A stretch of 42,028 nucleotides of DNA from Defluviitaleaceae bacterium (GTDB lineage: Bacteria; Bacillota; Clostridia; Lachnospirales; WRAX01), in the NCBI GenBank assembly GCA_009780415.1, contig WRAC01000021.1, positions 1-42,028 on the forward strand, written 5' to 3'. The notes under the pieces were generated by a model. It was not told the DNA's origin, ran no database searches, and worked only from the letters and a program-made list of their open reading frames with translations. Every line of letters starts with the position of its first letter. Within the stretch, counting starts at the first letter, position 1. The position numbers and the translations under genes are program-made. Shown one piece after another: positions 26,702 through 35,789 of this stretch.

Positions 26702-27812
26702 ATGCTGGAATTAGAACAACTAAAGCAGGAGCTGCTGCCGTACGCGGCGAAAATCAAGGAAATGGGGAACTCTCTTTGACGTTGCCGGAGCGGAAGCAAA
26801 AACGGCGGAGTTAGAGGAAAAGACGGCCCGGACGGATTTTTGGAATGATATGAAGGCGGCGCAGGACGTTTTGCGGCAGATAAAGGGATTGAAGGCCAAG
26901 ATTGCGGAATTTAAGGCGCTTGAAGGGCTTTATGACGATGCGGCTACGCTGGCTGAGCTGGGGCTTAGCGAGGGTGACGGCAGTGTGCTTGCGGAAGCGC
27001 GCGAGGCTTGGGAGGCGTTTAAAGATAATTATGAAAAGCTGAGGGTTTCCGCGCTTTTGGGCGGCGAGTATGACGGGAATAACGCCATTTTATCGCTTCA
27101 TTCCGGCGCGGGCGGCACGGAAGCCTGCGACTGGACGAATATGCTGTACAGAATGTATTTGAGATACGCCGAAAAAAGCGGGTATTCCGTTGAAGTGCTT
27201 GATTTTCTGGACGGCGACGAGGCGGGCGTAAAGTCCGTTACGCTGTTGGTTCAGGGGGAAAACGCTTACGGTTACTTGAAATGCGAGAAAGGCATACACA
27301 GGCTGATACGCTTGTCGCCCTTTGACGCGGCGGGCAAGCGGCATACGAGCTTCGCGTCGTGCGACGTGATGCCTGAACTGGATGATGACATTGTGGTTGA
27401 GATACGCGAGGAAGATCTCCGCGTGGATACATACCGGGCCTCAGGCGCGGGCGGGCAGCATGTAAACCGCACGGATTCGGCCATACGCATAACGCATTTG
27501 CCAACCGGCATTGTCGTTACCTGCCAGAACGAGCGCTCCCAGCATAAGAACAGGGAAAGCGCGATGAAGATGCTCAAGGGCAAGCTGTTCGAGGTGGAAA
27601 TGGCGGAACGGGACAAGCTGCTCACAGGCGTGCGCGGCGATGTGAAAGACATAAATTTCGGCAGCCAAATAAGAACTTATACTTTTCATCCGTATAGTTT
27701 AGTGAAGGATCACCGCACGGGAACGGAGGCCGGTAATATCCAGGCCGTAATGGACGGCAATATCGGGCAGTTTATTAACGCTTATTTATTAAGCAAGGCA
27801 AATTTGTCATGA
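26702..27812 (+). CDS. prfB: peptide chain release factor 2, programmed +1 frameshift
   Basis: RF2 recognises UGA and UAA stop codons and releases the peptide on the ribosome. Frame 1 runs from ATG 26702 (after AGGGGTG) for 25 codons to an in-frame TGA at 26777-26779 within CTTTGAC, the conserved RF2 autoregulatory frameshift site. Skipping T26777 continues as Leu-Asp-Val-Ala into the remaining frame, so the CDS is 26702-26776 joined to 26778-27812. A purine-rich AAGGAAATGGGG upstream of the slip site may serve as the stimulatory internal Shine-Dalgarno sequence. The stop-codon motif SPF and peptidyl-hydrolysis motif GGQ (SGAGGQHVNRT) are present. The stop overlaps the next start by 4 bases. 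Confidence 0.95.
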
Positions 27813-28573
27813 ACATAAAAATGATAGTAACCGATTTGGACGGTACGCTTTTGCGTGATGATAAAACGGTGTCGGAGCGGACGGCCGCGGCGTTGAAGCG
27901 TTGCCGCGAGAGCGGGATAAAGATTGCTTACGCGACCGCCAGAGGGCACAGCGCCGCGGCTGTGGTTCCGCCGGTTTTCGACGGCTGCGCGCGCATGAAC
28001 GGCGCGGCGGCCTATGCCGGCGAGCGGCTTATTTACAGCAGGCGTATGCCCCCCGCGCAATACGGGGCTCTGCTGGCGGCGGCTCATAACGCGGGCATTG
28101 AAATCGCGGCTGAGGCAAGCGGCGGGTATTATGCGAATTTCGATCCCAACGTAAAATGGCCGGGTTATTCGATTGCTTACGCGCAAACCGATTTTAATAC
28201 ATTTGACGTTGAGGCGGAAAAGGTTTACGCGCTGATAGACAGCCCGCAAACTTTGGAATTCATAAAAAAGCATCTGCCGGATGTGTTGAACTTGTATGTA
28301 AGCCGCGACGATTTCGCGTTTTTTTCGCATAGGGAAGCTACGAAAGCCGATGCCGTTGCCGCGCTGGCCGGGTATTGGCGTATAGAACGGGAGGATATAG
28401 CCGCTTTCGGCGATGATTCCAACGATTTAGGCTTGCTTGCGTATTGCGGCTTTGGCGTTGCGATGGGCAACGCGCTGGACGAAGTGAAGGCGGCCGCGGA
28501 TTTTATCTGTGACACCAATGAAAACGATGGGATAGCGAAATGGCTGGAGGAAAAGATAATACGGTTACAATAG
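27809..28573 (+). CDS. Cof-type HAD phosphatase
   Basis: A 254-residue haloacid dehalogenase-superfamily hydrolase of the Cof/YidA type: motif I DLDGTLL at residues 8-14, motif II YATARGHS, Lys at ATKADAV and motif IV FGDDSNDLGLL followed by GVAMGNALDEVKAAAD. The C2 cap lies between about 80 and 185. Such enzymes dephosphorylate sugar phosphates or nucleotides; the substrate is not assignable. Start overlaps prfB by 4 bases and its end overlaps the pseudouridine synthase by 34 bases, so these genes form one operon. Confidence 0.85.
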   Translation: MNIKMIVTDLDGTLLRDDKTVSERTAAALKRCRESGIKIAYATARGHSAAAVVPPVFDGCARMNGAAAYAGERLIYSRRMPPAQYGALLAAAHNAGIEIAAEASGGYYANFDPNVKWPGYSIAYAQTDFNTFDVEAEKVYALIDSPQTLEFIKKHLPDVLNLYVSRDDFAFFSHREATKADAVAALAGYWRIEREDIAAFGDDSNDLGLLAYCGFGVAMGNALDEVKAAADFICDTNENDGIAKWLEEKIIRLQ

Positions 28574-29448
28574 ACGCGGACAGCGCGGGTCAGAGGTTTG
28601 ACAAGTTTTTGATCAGGCTGTTCCCGGCGGGCGGCAAGGGTTTTGTTTACAAGATGCTGCGCAAAAAGCGCGTGAAGCTGAACGGGGAGCGGGCGCAGGG
28701 AAACGAGATTCTTAATGAGGGCGACGCGGTTACGATGTATATATCGCCGGAAACGCGGGCGGAACTGGCCGGGAACAAAGATATTAAGCCGTCGGGAACG
28801 GTTTTGAATATTCTATACGAGGACGGCGATGTCCTGGTTGTTAATAAACCCGCAAACTGCCTTACGCATCCCGATTTGGTGAACGCGGCGCGCGGCAGGT
28901 CTTCGGGCGGCTTTAACCCCGTCGCCGTAAACCGCCTTGACCGCAATACAACAGGTATAGTAATTATCGCCAAAACACTGCCCGCCGCGCAGGAGTTAAG
29001 CCGCGCCATACGTGAGCGTCTGATAGAAAAGACTTATCTGGCGGCTGTGTCGGGGGTCATAACTAAGCCGGCGGTTCTTAAAGGGTTTGCCGTTAAGGAC
29101 AGGGAAACCAATAAAACCGGGTTTGACGCGCGGGGCAAGGAAGCCGTAACGGAAATTGAGCCCATATTTAATAATAATGAAATTACGGTTTTAAAGATAA
29201 ATCTGGTAACAGGACGCAGCCATCAAATCAGGGCGCATTTGCAAAGCATAGGCAAGCCGGTAATCGGCGACCCGAAATACGGCGACGCGGCCGTAAACCG
29301 GAAATACGGCGCGAAGTCGCAATTGCTCCACGCGTGGAAGGTGCGCTTCAGCGGCCTTACCGGACGGCTGGAATATCTAAACGGCAAGGAAATATCCTGC
29401 GAGCCGGAAAACGCGCCGGATGTTATTATGAACATGAACGGAGATTGA
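28540..29448 (+). CDS. RluA-family pseudouridine synthase
   Basis: A 302-residue protein with an N-terminal S4 RNA-binding domain (about 12-70: QRFDKFLIRLF, KMLRKKRVKLNGERA) and a pseudouridine synthase domain with catalytic Asp in NRLDRNTTG. A downstream TGRSHQIRAHL motif and GDPKYG are typical of RluC/RluD-type enzymes that modify 23S rRNA. Its exact target uridines cannot be told. It begins inside the HAD gene in another frame; the next gene starts 1 base after its stop. Confidence 0.85.
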   Translation: MAGGKDNTVTIDADSAGQRFDKFLIRLFPAGGKGFVYKMLRKKRVKLNGERAQGNEILNEGDAVTMYISPETRAELAGNKDIKPSGTVLNILYEDGDVLVVNKPANCLTHPDLVNAARGRSSGGFNPVAVNRLDRNTTGIVIIAKTLPAAQELSRAIRERLIEKTYLAAVSGVITKPAVLKGFAVKDRETNKTGFDARGKEAVTEIEPIFNNNEITVLKINLVTGRSHQIRAHLQSIGKPVIGDPKYGDAAVNRKYGAKSQLLHAWKVRFSGLTGRLEYLNGKEISCEPENAPDVIMNMNGD

Positions 29449-29449
29449 T

Positions 29450-30085
29450 ATGAGAGGCTTTAACCCGGCAGAGCTTGTTTATATACTGCCAAGCGTGATA
29501 CTGGTTCTGACCATACACGAATTTTCACACGGTTTCGCCGCTTACCTGCTGGGCGACAAAACGGCGAAATACGACGGGCGGCTGAGTTTCAACCCGCTGC
29601 GGCATATCGATTGGTTCGGCATTGTGGCGCTGATTTTTTTCGGATTCGGCTGGGCGAAGCCCGTTTCCGTAAACCCGCGTAATTTTAAGAACCCAAAGGT
29701 TGATTTTGCGCTGACCGCGGCGGCGGGGCCTGTATCGAACATCATTTTCGCGTTTTTGCTGCTGCTTATCGCGGTGCCGCTTAGCCTCCGTGTATCTTAC
29801 GGCGGCGCGGGAGGGTATATCGTCACGTTTCTTTTGCGCTGCGCCTCCCTTAGCCTGGCGCTTGGGTTTTTTAACATGCTGCCGATCCCGCCCCTTGACG
29901 GTTCAAAGATTTTCGGCGCCTTTCTGCCCGACCGGATTTATTTCAGGTATATCGGCATGGGCAATATCGGCATGATTTTGCTGCTGGTATGCTTGTACAT
30001 GGGTGTTGTAAGCCAGGTAATCGGTCCTTTGATACAGGTGACGTACAGCGCCATGGTTGAATTCTTACTAAGAGCTTTTCTTTAA
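29450..30085 (+). CDS. site-2 protease family (M50) membrane protein
   Basis: A 211-residue intramembrane metalloprotease of the short S2P group. The zinc motif HEFSHG lies in the first transmembrane helix (about residues 24-29), and the third zinc ligand lies in NMLPIPPLDGSKI (about 143-155). About five hydrophobic segments. It lacks a PDZ domain and is of the type often found next to rRNA-modification or cell-division genes; the substrate is unknown. GGAG lies upstream of ATG 29450. Confidence 0.8.
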   Translation: MRGFNPAELVYILPSVILVLTIHEFSHGFAAYLLGDKTAKYDGRLSFNPLRHIDWFGIVALIFFGFGWAKPVSVNPRNFKNPKVDFALTAAAGPVSNIIFAFLLLLIAVPLSLRVSYGGAGGYIVTFLLRCASLSLALGFFNMLPIPPLDGSKIFGAFLPDRIYFRYIGMGNIGMILLLVCLYMGVVSQVIGPLIQVTYSAMVEFLLRAFL

Positions 30086-30111
30086 ATATTTCATTCAAGG
30101 AGTGACACTGA

Positions 30112-30843
30112 TTGAAAACAATTATACTGGCGGCGGGTTACGCGACAAGGCTTTACCCTCTTACGCTGGACCGCCCGAAAGCCTTGCTGCCCGTCGCGGG
30201 TAAACCCATCATCGACTATCTTGTTGATGAAATCTCAACCATTCCCTCGGTATCCGCAATCTATGTCGTAACAAACGACAAATTTCACGCGCAGCTTGAA
30301 CAGTGGGGCAGGAATGCCGCGACGCATATACCGGTCAGCGTCCTTAACGACCTTACAACGGACGACACGAATAAGAGGGGCGCAATCGGGGATATATCCT
30401 TCACAATTGACTCCTGCGGCATAGACGACGATATACTGGTTATGGCGGGCGATAATTTCTTTACCTTCAAGCTAATTGACTATTACAACTTTTTCCGTTC
30501 GGTTGGGACGGACTGCGTTTGCGCCAAGGAATTTGACGATTTGGCGTTATTGCGGCAGTTTGCCGTGGCTTCGGTTGACGCTTCGGGCAAGCTGACCGAC
30601 CTTGCCGAAAAGCCCGCCGAGCCTAAATCAAATCTGGCGGTCTACGCGTCATATTTTTATAAAAAAGATACGGTGCCTATGTTCAAAGCATACCTTGAAG
30701 AAGGCAACAACCCGGACGCGCCCGGTTATTTTGTGGAATGGCTCTACAAACGCAAGCCCGTGCGCGTATACCCGTTTAACGGCGAATGCATAGATATCGG
30801 AACGCCCGCGCAGTACGAGGAAGTAAACCGCCGATTTAAGTAA
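30112..30843 (+). CDS. sugar nucleotidyltransferase
   Basis: A 243-residue GT-A-type nucleotidyltransferase similar to glucose-1-phosphate thymidylyl/uridylyl transferases. The nucleotide-binding loop is LAAGYATRLYPLT with the conserved LDRPKALLPVAGKPI, and the metal/sugar region is MAGDNFF (about 120). The start is TTG 30112 with AAGGAG at 30098-30103. It could act in envelope polysaccharide precursor synthesis; no other gene of such a pathway is next to it except the WecA-like transferase 3.3 kb downstream. Confidence 0.8.
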   Translation: MKTIILAAGYATRLYPLTLDRPKALLPVAGKPIIDYLVDEISTIPSVSAIYVVTNDKFHAQLEQWGRNAATHIPVSVLNDLTTDDTNKRGAIGDISFTIDSCGIDDDILVMAGDNFFTFKLIDYYNFFRSVGTDCVCAKEFDDLALLRQFAVASVDASGKLTDLAEKPAEPKSNLAVYASYFYKKDTVPMFKAYLEEGNNPDAPGYFVEWLYKRKPVRVYPFNGECIDIGTPAQYEEVNRRFK

Positions 30844-30847
30844 AACA

Positions 30848-30878
30848 TGCATAAAAATTCTCCATATGTCAAATAATA
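30848..30878 (+). promoter_or_regulatory. possible forespore (sigma-G/F) promoter of spoVT
   Basis: TGCATA at 30848-30853 and AATAATA at 30872-30878, 18 bases apart, resemble the sigma-G pattern (TGAATA, then CATACTA). In Bacillus subtilis spoVT is a sigma-G gene. The match is partial. Confidence 0.4.
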
Positions 30879-30930
30879 GAGTTGAAACCAAGCTCAGACA
30901 TATTTGTATTTGACATAAGGAGGATTTACT

Positions 30931-31476
30931 TTGAAAGCAACCGGGATTGTCAGAAGAATAGACGATTTGGGAAGAGTCGTTATTCCAAAGGAAATAAGGC
31001 GGACGCTGCGTATACGCGAAGGCGACCCGCTGGAGATATTCACCGACAGAGAAGGGGAAATAATCCTCAAAAAATATTCGCCTATCGGCGAACTGGGCTC
31101 GTTCGCCCGTGAATACGCGGACAGCCTGTCCCAAACGGCGGGGCATATAACTTGCATCGTTGATAAAGACCAAATTATAGCCGTTTCCGGCGGAGCCAAG
31201 CGTGAGCTGATGGACAAGCATATCAGCGCCGCCATGGAAAAGACCATTAACGGGCGCAGTACGGTCATTTCCTCGCGGAACGACCCCAGCTTCGTCCCTC
31301 TCCTTGAGGACGATGCCGAAGGCGTTTATAACCACGAGCTTATAACACCCATAATATCCGAAGGGGACGTACTGGGCGCTATCGTGTTCCTCTCCCCCGA
31401 TAAGCGCATGGGCGATGTCGAAAGCAAGCTCGCCCAAACGGCGGCGGGGTTTTTGGGGAAGCAGATGGAGCAGTAA
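30931..31476 (+). CDS. spoVT: SpoVT, stage V sporulation transcription factor
   Basis: A 181-residue AbrB-family regulator of late forespore genes. Residues 1-52 are the swapped-hairpin DNA-binding domain (MKATGIVRRIDDLGRVVIPK, RRTLRIREGDPLEIF), almost identical in layout to SpoVT and AbrB. Residues about 60-180 form the GAF-like regulatory domain that SpoVT has and AbrB lacks. TTG start 30931 after AAGGAGG. Together with spoIVB it shows that the host lineage sporulates. Confidence 0.9.
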   Translation: MKATGIVRRIDDLGRVVIPKEIRRTLRIREGDPLEIFTDREGEIILKKYSPIGELGSFAREYADSLSQTAGHITCIVDKDQIIAVSGGAKRELMDKHISAAMEKTINGRSTVISSRNDPSFVPLLEDDAEGVYNHELITPIISEGDVLGAIVFLSPDKRMGDVESKLAQTAAGFLGKQMEQ

Positions 31477-31497
31477 AGATAAAAAAGATAAGACCTT

Positions 31498-31529
31498 GGG
31501 GGGCGCTGTCCCCCCGAGCCCCCGTTTTT
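31498..31529 (+). terminator. G/C-run hairpin terminator with two alternative stems
   Basis: GGGGGG at 31498-31503 can pair with CCCCCC at 31510-31515, or GGGGGC (31499-31504) with GCCCCC at 31518-31523, the latter directly followed by GTTTTT. It lies between spoVT and uxuA and probably ends spoVT transcription. Confidence 0.6.
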
Positions 31530-31555
31530 AGGGACAATTTAAGGAGGCGCTGTAC

Positions 31556-32629
31556 ATGAAGATGACCTTTCGCTGGTTTGGGAGTAAGAGCGATACTGTG
31601 ACGCTGAAGCAGATACGGCAGATTCCGGGAATGACCGGGATAATGGGGTTCTTGGATTACAAGAAGGCCGGGGAGGTTTGGGAGAGGGATGAGATAAAGC
31701 CGTATGTGGCGGAGGTTCACGCCGCCGGGCTTGAGTGCGAGGTTATTGAGAGCGTGAACGTGCATGAAGACATTAAGATGGGGGTTCCCGCGCGGGACGT
31801 ACATATTTCAAATTACATAGAAACGATACGGAACCTGGCTGGGTTTGGCGTTAAGGTTATTGTTTATAACTTTATGCCTGTATTTGATTGGCTGCGCACG
31901 GATCTGGCGCGGGTTATTGAGGAGGATGGTTCGAACAGCCTTTATTTTGATGAAAAAGACTTGGGTACGATGGGGCCGCTTGAGATTGTCGCGAAAACGT
32001 CCCGGGATTCGGGCGGGTTTTCCTTGCCGGGATGGGAGCCAGAAAGGCTTGCCGAGCTTGAAAAGACGCTGGAGCGGTATAAGACCGTAACGGCTGAGGA
32101 TTTGCTGAGGAATTATAAATATTTTATAGACGCGCTTGTTCCGGTGTGCGAAGAGGCGGGCGTGGTTATGGCGTGCCATCCCGACGACCCCGCGTGGCCT
32201 ATTTTCGGTTTGCCGCGCATTGCGCATACGTTGGAGGGGTTTGATAAGATTATCGCGCTGAACGATTCTCCGGCGCATTCGTTATGCTTATGCACGGGCT
32301 CGCTGGCCTCGAACAGGGATAATGATGTTCCCGCGATTGTCCGCCATTTCGGGCGGAAAGGCCGCGTCGCCTGTATGCACATACGCAACGTAAAGCACTT
32401 GGGGCACAGGCATTTCCGCGAATCCAGCCATCTCTCAGCCGACGGCGACCTCGACATGTACGCCGTGGTTAAAGCCATGTCGGACACCTGCCCCAATGTT
32501 TACGTACGCCCCGACCACGGGCGCATGATTTGGGACGAAGCGGGCCGCCCCGGTTACGGGCTTTATGACCGCGCCTTGGGAGCGGCGTATTTAAACGGTT
32601 TATGGGAAGCGGTGAATAAATGCGTTTAA
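31556..32629 (+). CDS. uxuA: mannonate dehydratase
   Basis: A 357-residue UxuA-family enzyme that dehydrates D-mannonate to 2-keto-3-deoxygluconate in hexuronate degradation. Family features seen: start MKMTFRWFG, GFLDYKKAGEVWERDEI, NFMPVFDWLRTDL, metal-binding CHPDDPAW and the CMHIRNVKH and HLSADGDLDMYAV segments. ATG 31556 follows AAGGAGG. It overlaps uxuB by 10 bases. The isomerase uxaC and the kdg genes are not in the window. Confidence 0.95.
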   Translation: MKMTFRWFGSKSDTVTLKQIRQIPGMTGIMGFLDYKKAGEVWERDEIKPYVAEVHAAGLECEVIESVNVHEDIKMGVPARDVHISNYIETIRNLAGFGVKVIVYNFMPVFDWLRTDLARVIEEDGSNSLYFDEKDLGTMGPLEIVAKTSRDSGGFSLPGWEPERLAELEKTLERYKTVTAEDLLRNYKYFIDALVPVCEEAGVVMACHPDDPAWPIFGLPRIAHTLEGFDKIIALNDSPAHSLCLCTGSLASNRDNDVPAIVRHFGRKGRVACMHIRNVKHLGHRHFRESSHLSADGDLDMYAVVKAMSDTCPNVYVRPDHGRMIWDEAGRPGYGLYDRALGAAYLNGLWEAVNKCV

Positions 32630-34134
32630 ATATAGAGGGCGTACATAATAAAGCTTTTTGGGAAAACGCGGGTGTTGTTTTACCGAAATTCAATATTGGG
32701 GCCGTGAGGGAAGCAACCAAAGCGGAGCCCGTCTGGCTGCATTTCGGCGCCGGTAATATTTTCAGGGGATTCATCGCGTCGCTCCAGCAGCAACTGCTGA
32801 ACGAGGGGCATTCGGATAAAGGCATTATCGCCGCGGAAGCCTTTGACGGTGAGATAATAGACAGGATATATAAACCGCATGACAGCTTGGTGATGAATGT
32901 CTTGCTGGGAGCTGACGGTACAATGGATTGCGGGATTACGGCATCCATAACCGAGTCTGTCCGGGCGGATGAGCAGACGGACAGGCTTGCGGCGATATTT
33001 GAATGCCCGTCCTTGCAAATGGTGAGTTTTACCATTACGGAGAAAGGCTATGCACCGCGCGGAATCATGAGCGTCGTCGCCGGGCTGATGTTAAAACGGT
33101 ATAAAGCGGGAAAGCTTCCCCTTGCGCTTGTAAGTATGGATAATTGTTCCAAAAACGGCGAAAAGCTGCGGAGCAGCATTGTTGAAGCAGCGGAAAGCTT
33201 TAAGGATAACGGGTTTCTTGAGTATCTGCGCGATGAAAATACTGTTTCGTTCCCTTGGAGTATGGTTGATAAAATCACGCCGCGCCCGGACGACGTTGTT
33301 TTCAAGTATTTAACGGATAAAGGCATTGAGGGCATGGGGCCGGTTTTAACGGCGAAAAATACCTATATTGCGCCCTTTGTTAACGCGGAGAAGCCGCAGT
33401 ACCTTGTGATAGAGGATAATTTCCCTAACGGGCGCCCGGCGCTGGAACATGCGGGAGTGTATCTTACCGGCCGCGAGACCGTTAATAAAACCGAGCGCAT
33501 GAAAGTTACCACATGCCTGAACCCGCTGCATACGGCGATGGCTGTTTTCGGCTGTTTGCTTGGGTATACAAAAATAAGCGATGAGATGAAAGACGCGGAA
33601 ATAACCGCGCTTATTAAAAAAATGGGTTATATTGAAGGGCTGCCTGTGGTAACGGACCCGGGCATCATTTCGCCCCGCGCGTTTATAGACGAAGTGGTGC
33701 ATGAACGCCTGCCAAACCCCTTCATGCCGGACGCGCCCCAGCGCATAGCCACGGACACATCCCAAAAGGCAGGCATACGTTTTGGGGAAACTATAAAAAG
33801 CTATATAGAGGAAAAACGGGACCTAAATGAGCTTACCGCAATCCCGCTGGCCATTGCGGGCTGGATAAGGTACCTGCTTGGCGTGGATGACATTGGCAGA
33901 CCGATGGAGATATCGCCCGATCCTATGAAAAATGAGCTGCAAGAGAAGCTTGCCGGTGTGGTTTGGGATGAACCCGGCAGTTATGACGGGCATATTATTC
34001 CAATACTTTCAAACAGTGATATTTTCGGGCTGGATTTAACCGGCACGGAGCTTGCCGGGCGCATTGAGAAATACTTTGTTTTAATGCTCGCGGGGCCGGG
34101 TTCGGTGCGCAAAACGCTGACGGACAGGCTTTAG
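32620..34134 (+). CDS. uxuB: fructuronate reductase / mannitol dehydrogenase family
   Basis: A 504-residue member of the long-chain mannitol dehydrogenase family. The N-terminal Rossmann region has LHFGAGNIFRGF, and the second domain contains ERMKVTTCLNPLHTAMAVFG with the catalytic Lys-Asn/His arrangement. Coupling to uxuA (10-base overlap) makes D-fructuronate reduction to D-mannonate the best assignment, giving two consecutive steps of glucuronate catabolism. Confidence 0.9.
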   Translation: MRLNIEGVHNKAFWENAGVVLPKFNIGAVREATKAEPVWLHFGAGNIFRGFIASLQQQLLNEGHSDKGIIAAEAFDGEIIDRIYKPHDSLVMNVLLGADGTMDCGITASITESVRADEQTDRLAAIFECPSLQMVSFTITEKGYAPRGIMSVVAGLMLKRYKAGKLPLALVSMDNCSKNGEKLRSSIVEAAESFKDNGFLEYLRDENTVSFPWSMVDKITPRPDDVVFKYLTDKGIEGMGPVLTAKNTYIAPFVNAEKPQYLVIEDNFPNGRPALEHAGVYLTGRETVNKTERMKVTTCLNPLHTAMAVFGCLLGYTKISDEMKDAEITALIKKMGYIEGLPVVTDPGIISPRAFIDEVVHERLPNPFMPDAPQRIATDTSQKAGIRFGETIKSYIEEKRDLNELTAIPLAIAGWIRYLLGVDDIGRPMEISPDPMKNELQEKLAGVVWDEPGSYDGHIIPILSNSDIFGLDLTGTELAGRIEKYFVLMLAGPGSVRKTLTDRL

Positions 34135-34142
34135 GGCGCTTC

Positions 34143-35093
34143 CTACAGAAGCATTATGATGATAGACGTAAGGTTCAGGCAGGCGCAGATAAGGAAGAGG
34201 AAAATGACTGTCTGAACGGGATTGAGGCCTTTTTTCATCAAACGCTGGTGAAAATGGCTGTGATCCGGTTTATAAATGGGTTTACGCTCAATAAAGCGTT
34301 TGAAAACTACAAAAATACTGTCGGAGATAGGCAGCCCCAAAGCCAGGACGGGGATGACGATTGCGACGACGGTGGCCTGCTTGAACGCGCCGTGCAAAGA
34401 GATAACGGCAAGCATATAACCAAGGAAATTCGCGCCGGAATCCCCCATGAATATTTTTAGCTTAGAGGGGAATAAATTAAAACGTAAAAACGCCGCGACG
34501 CAGGCGATAAGGCTGACAGCCATAAACGCGGAGCTGGTTTCGCCCATTAATACCGCGAAAAAAAACAGCGTAACGGCTGTTATGCCGGAAAAGCCGCCGG
34601 CCAGCCCGTCCAGCCCGTCCGCCCAGTTTATTACCGTAGTTACGCCGAAAATCCAAACAATGGTTATAACGAATTGAAGGGGGAGAGGGAAATCTACCTG
34701 ATTCCCGGTAAACGGTATCGTGAACCCCCAAAAGCGTATACCGGCCCAGAAAACAAGGGCCGCGGCGCTGATATGCGCAATAAGGCGGGGAAATACCGGG
34801 AACTCGCGCTTACGCGTTTTGTAGAAGTCGTCCACAAGCCCAATGGCAAGGATAATGAATGCGCCAATGATTATTGAGATATATTTGCGGTCCTCAAGCC
34901 TTACGAAGATGAAGAAGCTGGGCAAAAACCCTAAGAACATGGCAGCTCCGCCAATCAGCGGGGCGGGGAATTTATGCTTTTTGCGTTCGGTTGGCTTGTC
35001 TACAAACTGCAATTTGGCGGCAAGCTTTGACAGAGGGTAAATCAATAGGATTGTCGAAACCAATGATATGGCAAACGCCAGGAAATTATTCAT
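34143..35093 (-). CDS. WecA/TagO-like undecaprenyl-phosphate sugar-1-P transferase
   Basis: A 316-residue polytopic membrane protein of the MraY/WecA family, which moves a sugar-1-phosphate (usually GlcNAc) from UDP onto undecaprenyl phosphate to begin teichoic acid or polysaccharide synthesis. Visible motifs: KPTERKKHKFPAPLIGG, LVDDFYKTR (catalytic Asp pair), NWADGLDGLAGG, MGDSGANFLG and the PDHSHFHQRL histidine motif that distinguishes WecA/TagO from MraY. ATG 35093 is chosen because GAGGGG lies 6 bases upstream. It is convergent with uxuB, 8 bases apart. Confidence 0.85.
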   Translation of the reverse strand: MNNFLAFAISLVSTILLIYPLSKLAAKLQFVDKPTERKKHKFPAPLIGGAAMFLGFLPSFFIFVRLEDRKYISIIIGAFIILAIGLVDDFYKTRKREFPVFPRLIAHISAAALVFWAGIRFWGFTIPFTGNQVDFPLPLQFVITIVWIFGVTTVINWADGLDGLAGGFSGITAVTLFFFAVLMGETSSAFMAVSLIACVAAFLRFNLFPSKLKIFMGDSGANFLGYMLAVISLHGAFKQATVVAIVIPVLALGLPISDSIFVVFKRFIERKPIYKPDHSHFHQRLMKKGLNPVQTVIFLFLICACLNLTSIIIMLL

Positions 35094-35221
35094 GCGCATC
35101 CCCTCGGTTATATATGTTATCTTTTGTAAATGATAAACTCCACATTCCATTATAGTATACATACGTATATGTTTCAACACTTTCTTGCTTTTTTAACCAT
35201 GGAACATATTTTGAATTATTA

Positions 35222-35611
35222 TTACTTTTTCTTATATATCCCGCTTCTCCATTCCCCAATGTGCTTTTTAATCGCCGTAAAGCTTTGCTCACTTAACGCA
35301 TGTTCTATTTTGCACGCGTCATTTACGGCGACTTTCTTATCGACCCCTAAAAAAATAAGCCAATCGGCAATCAGCACATGCCTTTCGTACATTGACTCGG
35401 CTATTCGCCGGCCGTCGGCGGTTAGAGCTATATAACCGCTGCTGTCTATGTCGATAAAACCTTTTTCGCGCAGGCTCTTCATTGCGATGCTTACGCTCGG
35501 CTTGCTGTAGCCCAGCTCATTTGCAATGTCAATAGAACGTACCCGGCCGCCGTTTTGCCCCAGCATTAAAATTGTTTCCAGATAGTTTTCCGCTGATTCA
35601 TATGTTTTCAA
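35222..35611 (-). CDS. DtxR-family metal-dependent repressor
   Basis: A 129-residue short DtxR/MntR-type regulator: an N-terminal winged helix (SAENYLETILML, VRSIDIANELGYSKPSVSIAM) and a metal-binding dimerisation domain (ERHVLIADWLIFLGV, ACKIEHALSE). It lacks the SH3-like third domain of DtxR. The Cys in ACKIEH is at the position of DtxR Cys102 rather than the MntR acidic residue, which hints at Fe or Zn rather than strictly Mn sensing. TTG start 35611 after GGGGAGG. It is divergent from a ZIP transporter that has a matching operator. Confidence 0.8.
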   Translation of the reverse strand: MKTYESAENYLETILMLGQNGGRVRSIDIANELGYSKPSVSIAMKSLREKGFIDIDSSGYIALTADGRRIAESMYERHVLIADWLIFLGVDKKVAVNDACKIEHALSEQSFTAIKKHIGEWRSGIYKKK

Positions 35612-35643
35612 AACTTTGCCTCCCCGCCGAACAACTATATACC

Positions 35644-35673
35644 AGTATAGCATATACGGCACGGGTAAATCAA
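35644..35673 (-). promoter_or_regulatory. promoter of the DtxR-family gene
   Basis: TTGATT (35668-35673), 18-base spacer, TATACT (35644-35649) on the minus strand, with GTATA-TGC-TATAC palindromy over the -10. Confidence 0.55.
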
Positions 35674-35710
35674 TAATAAAGGGAAAAATGTGAGTTTTTC
35701 ACAAAACCTA

Positions 35711-35762
35711 TTGACAATGGCTGCAGCTTATGCTAATCTATTTGTGGTTAGCTGTGTCTAAC
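35711..35762 (+). promoter_or_regulatory. ZIP transporter promoter and DtxR-type operator
   Basis: TTGACA (35711-35716), 17 bases, TAATCT (35734-35739). An inverted repeat GTTAG-6-CTAAC (35747-35762) covers the expected transcription start, the same TTAG/CTAA arms as DtxR/IdeR boxes. Binding by the adjacent repressor is the obvious inference. Confidence 0.65.
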
Positions 35763-35789
35763 TAAAATTTCCGTTGGGGAGATGAAGTA

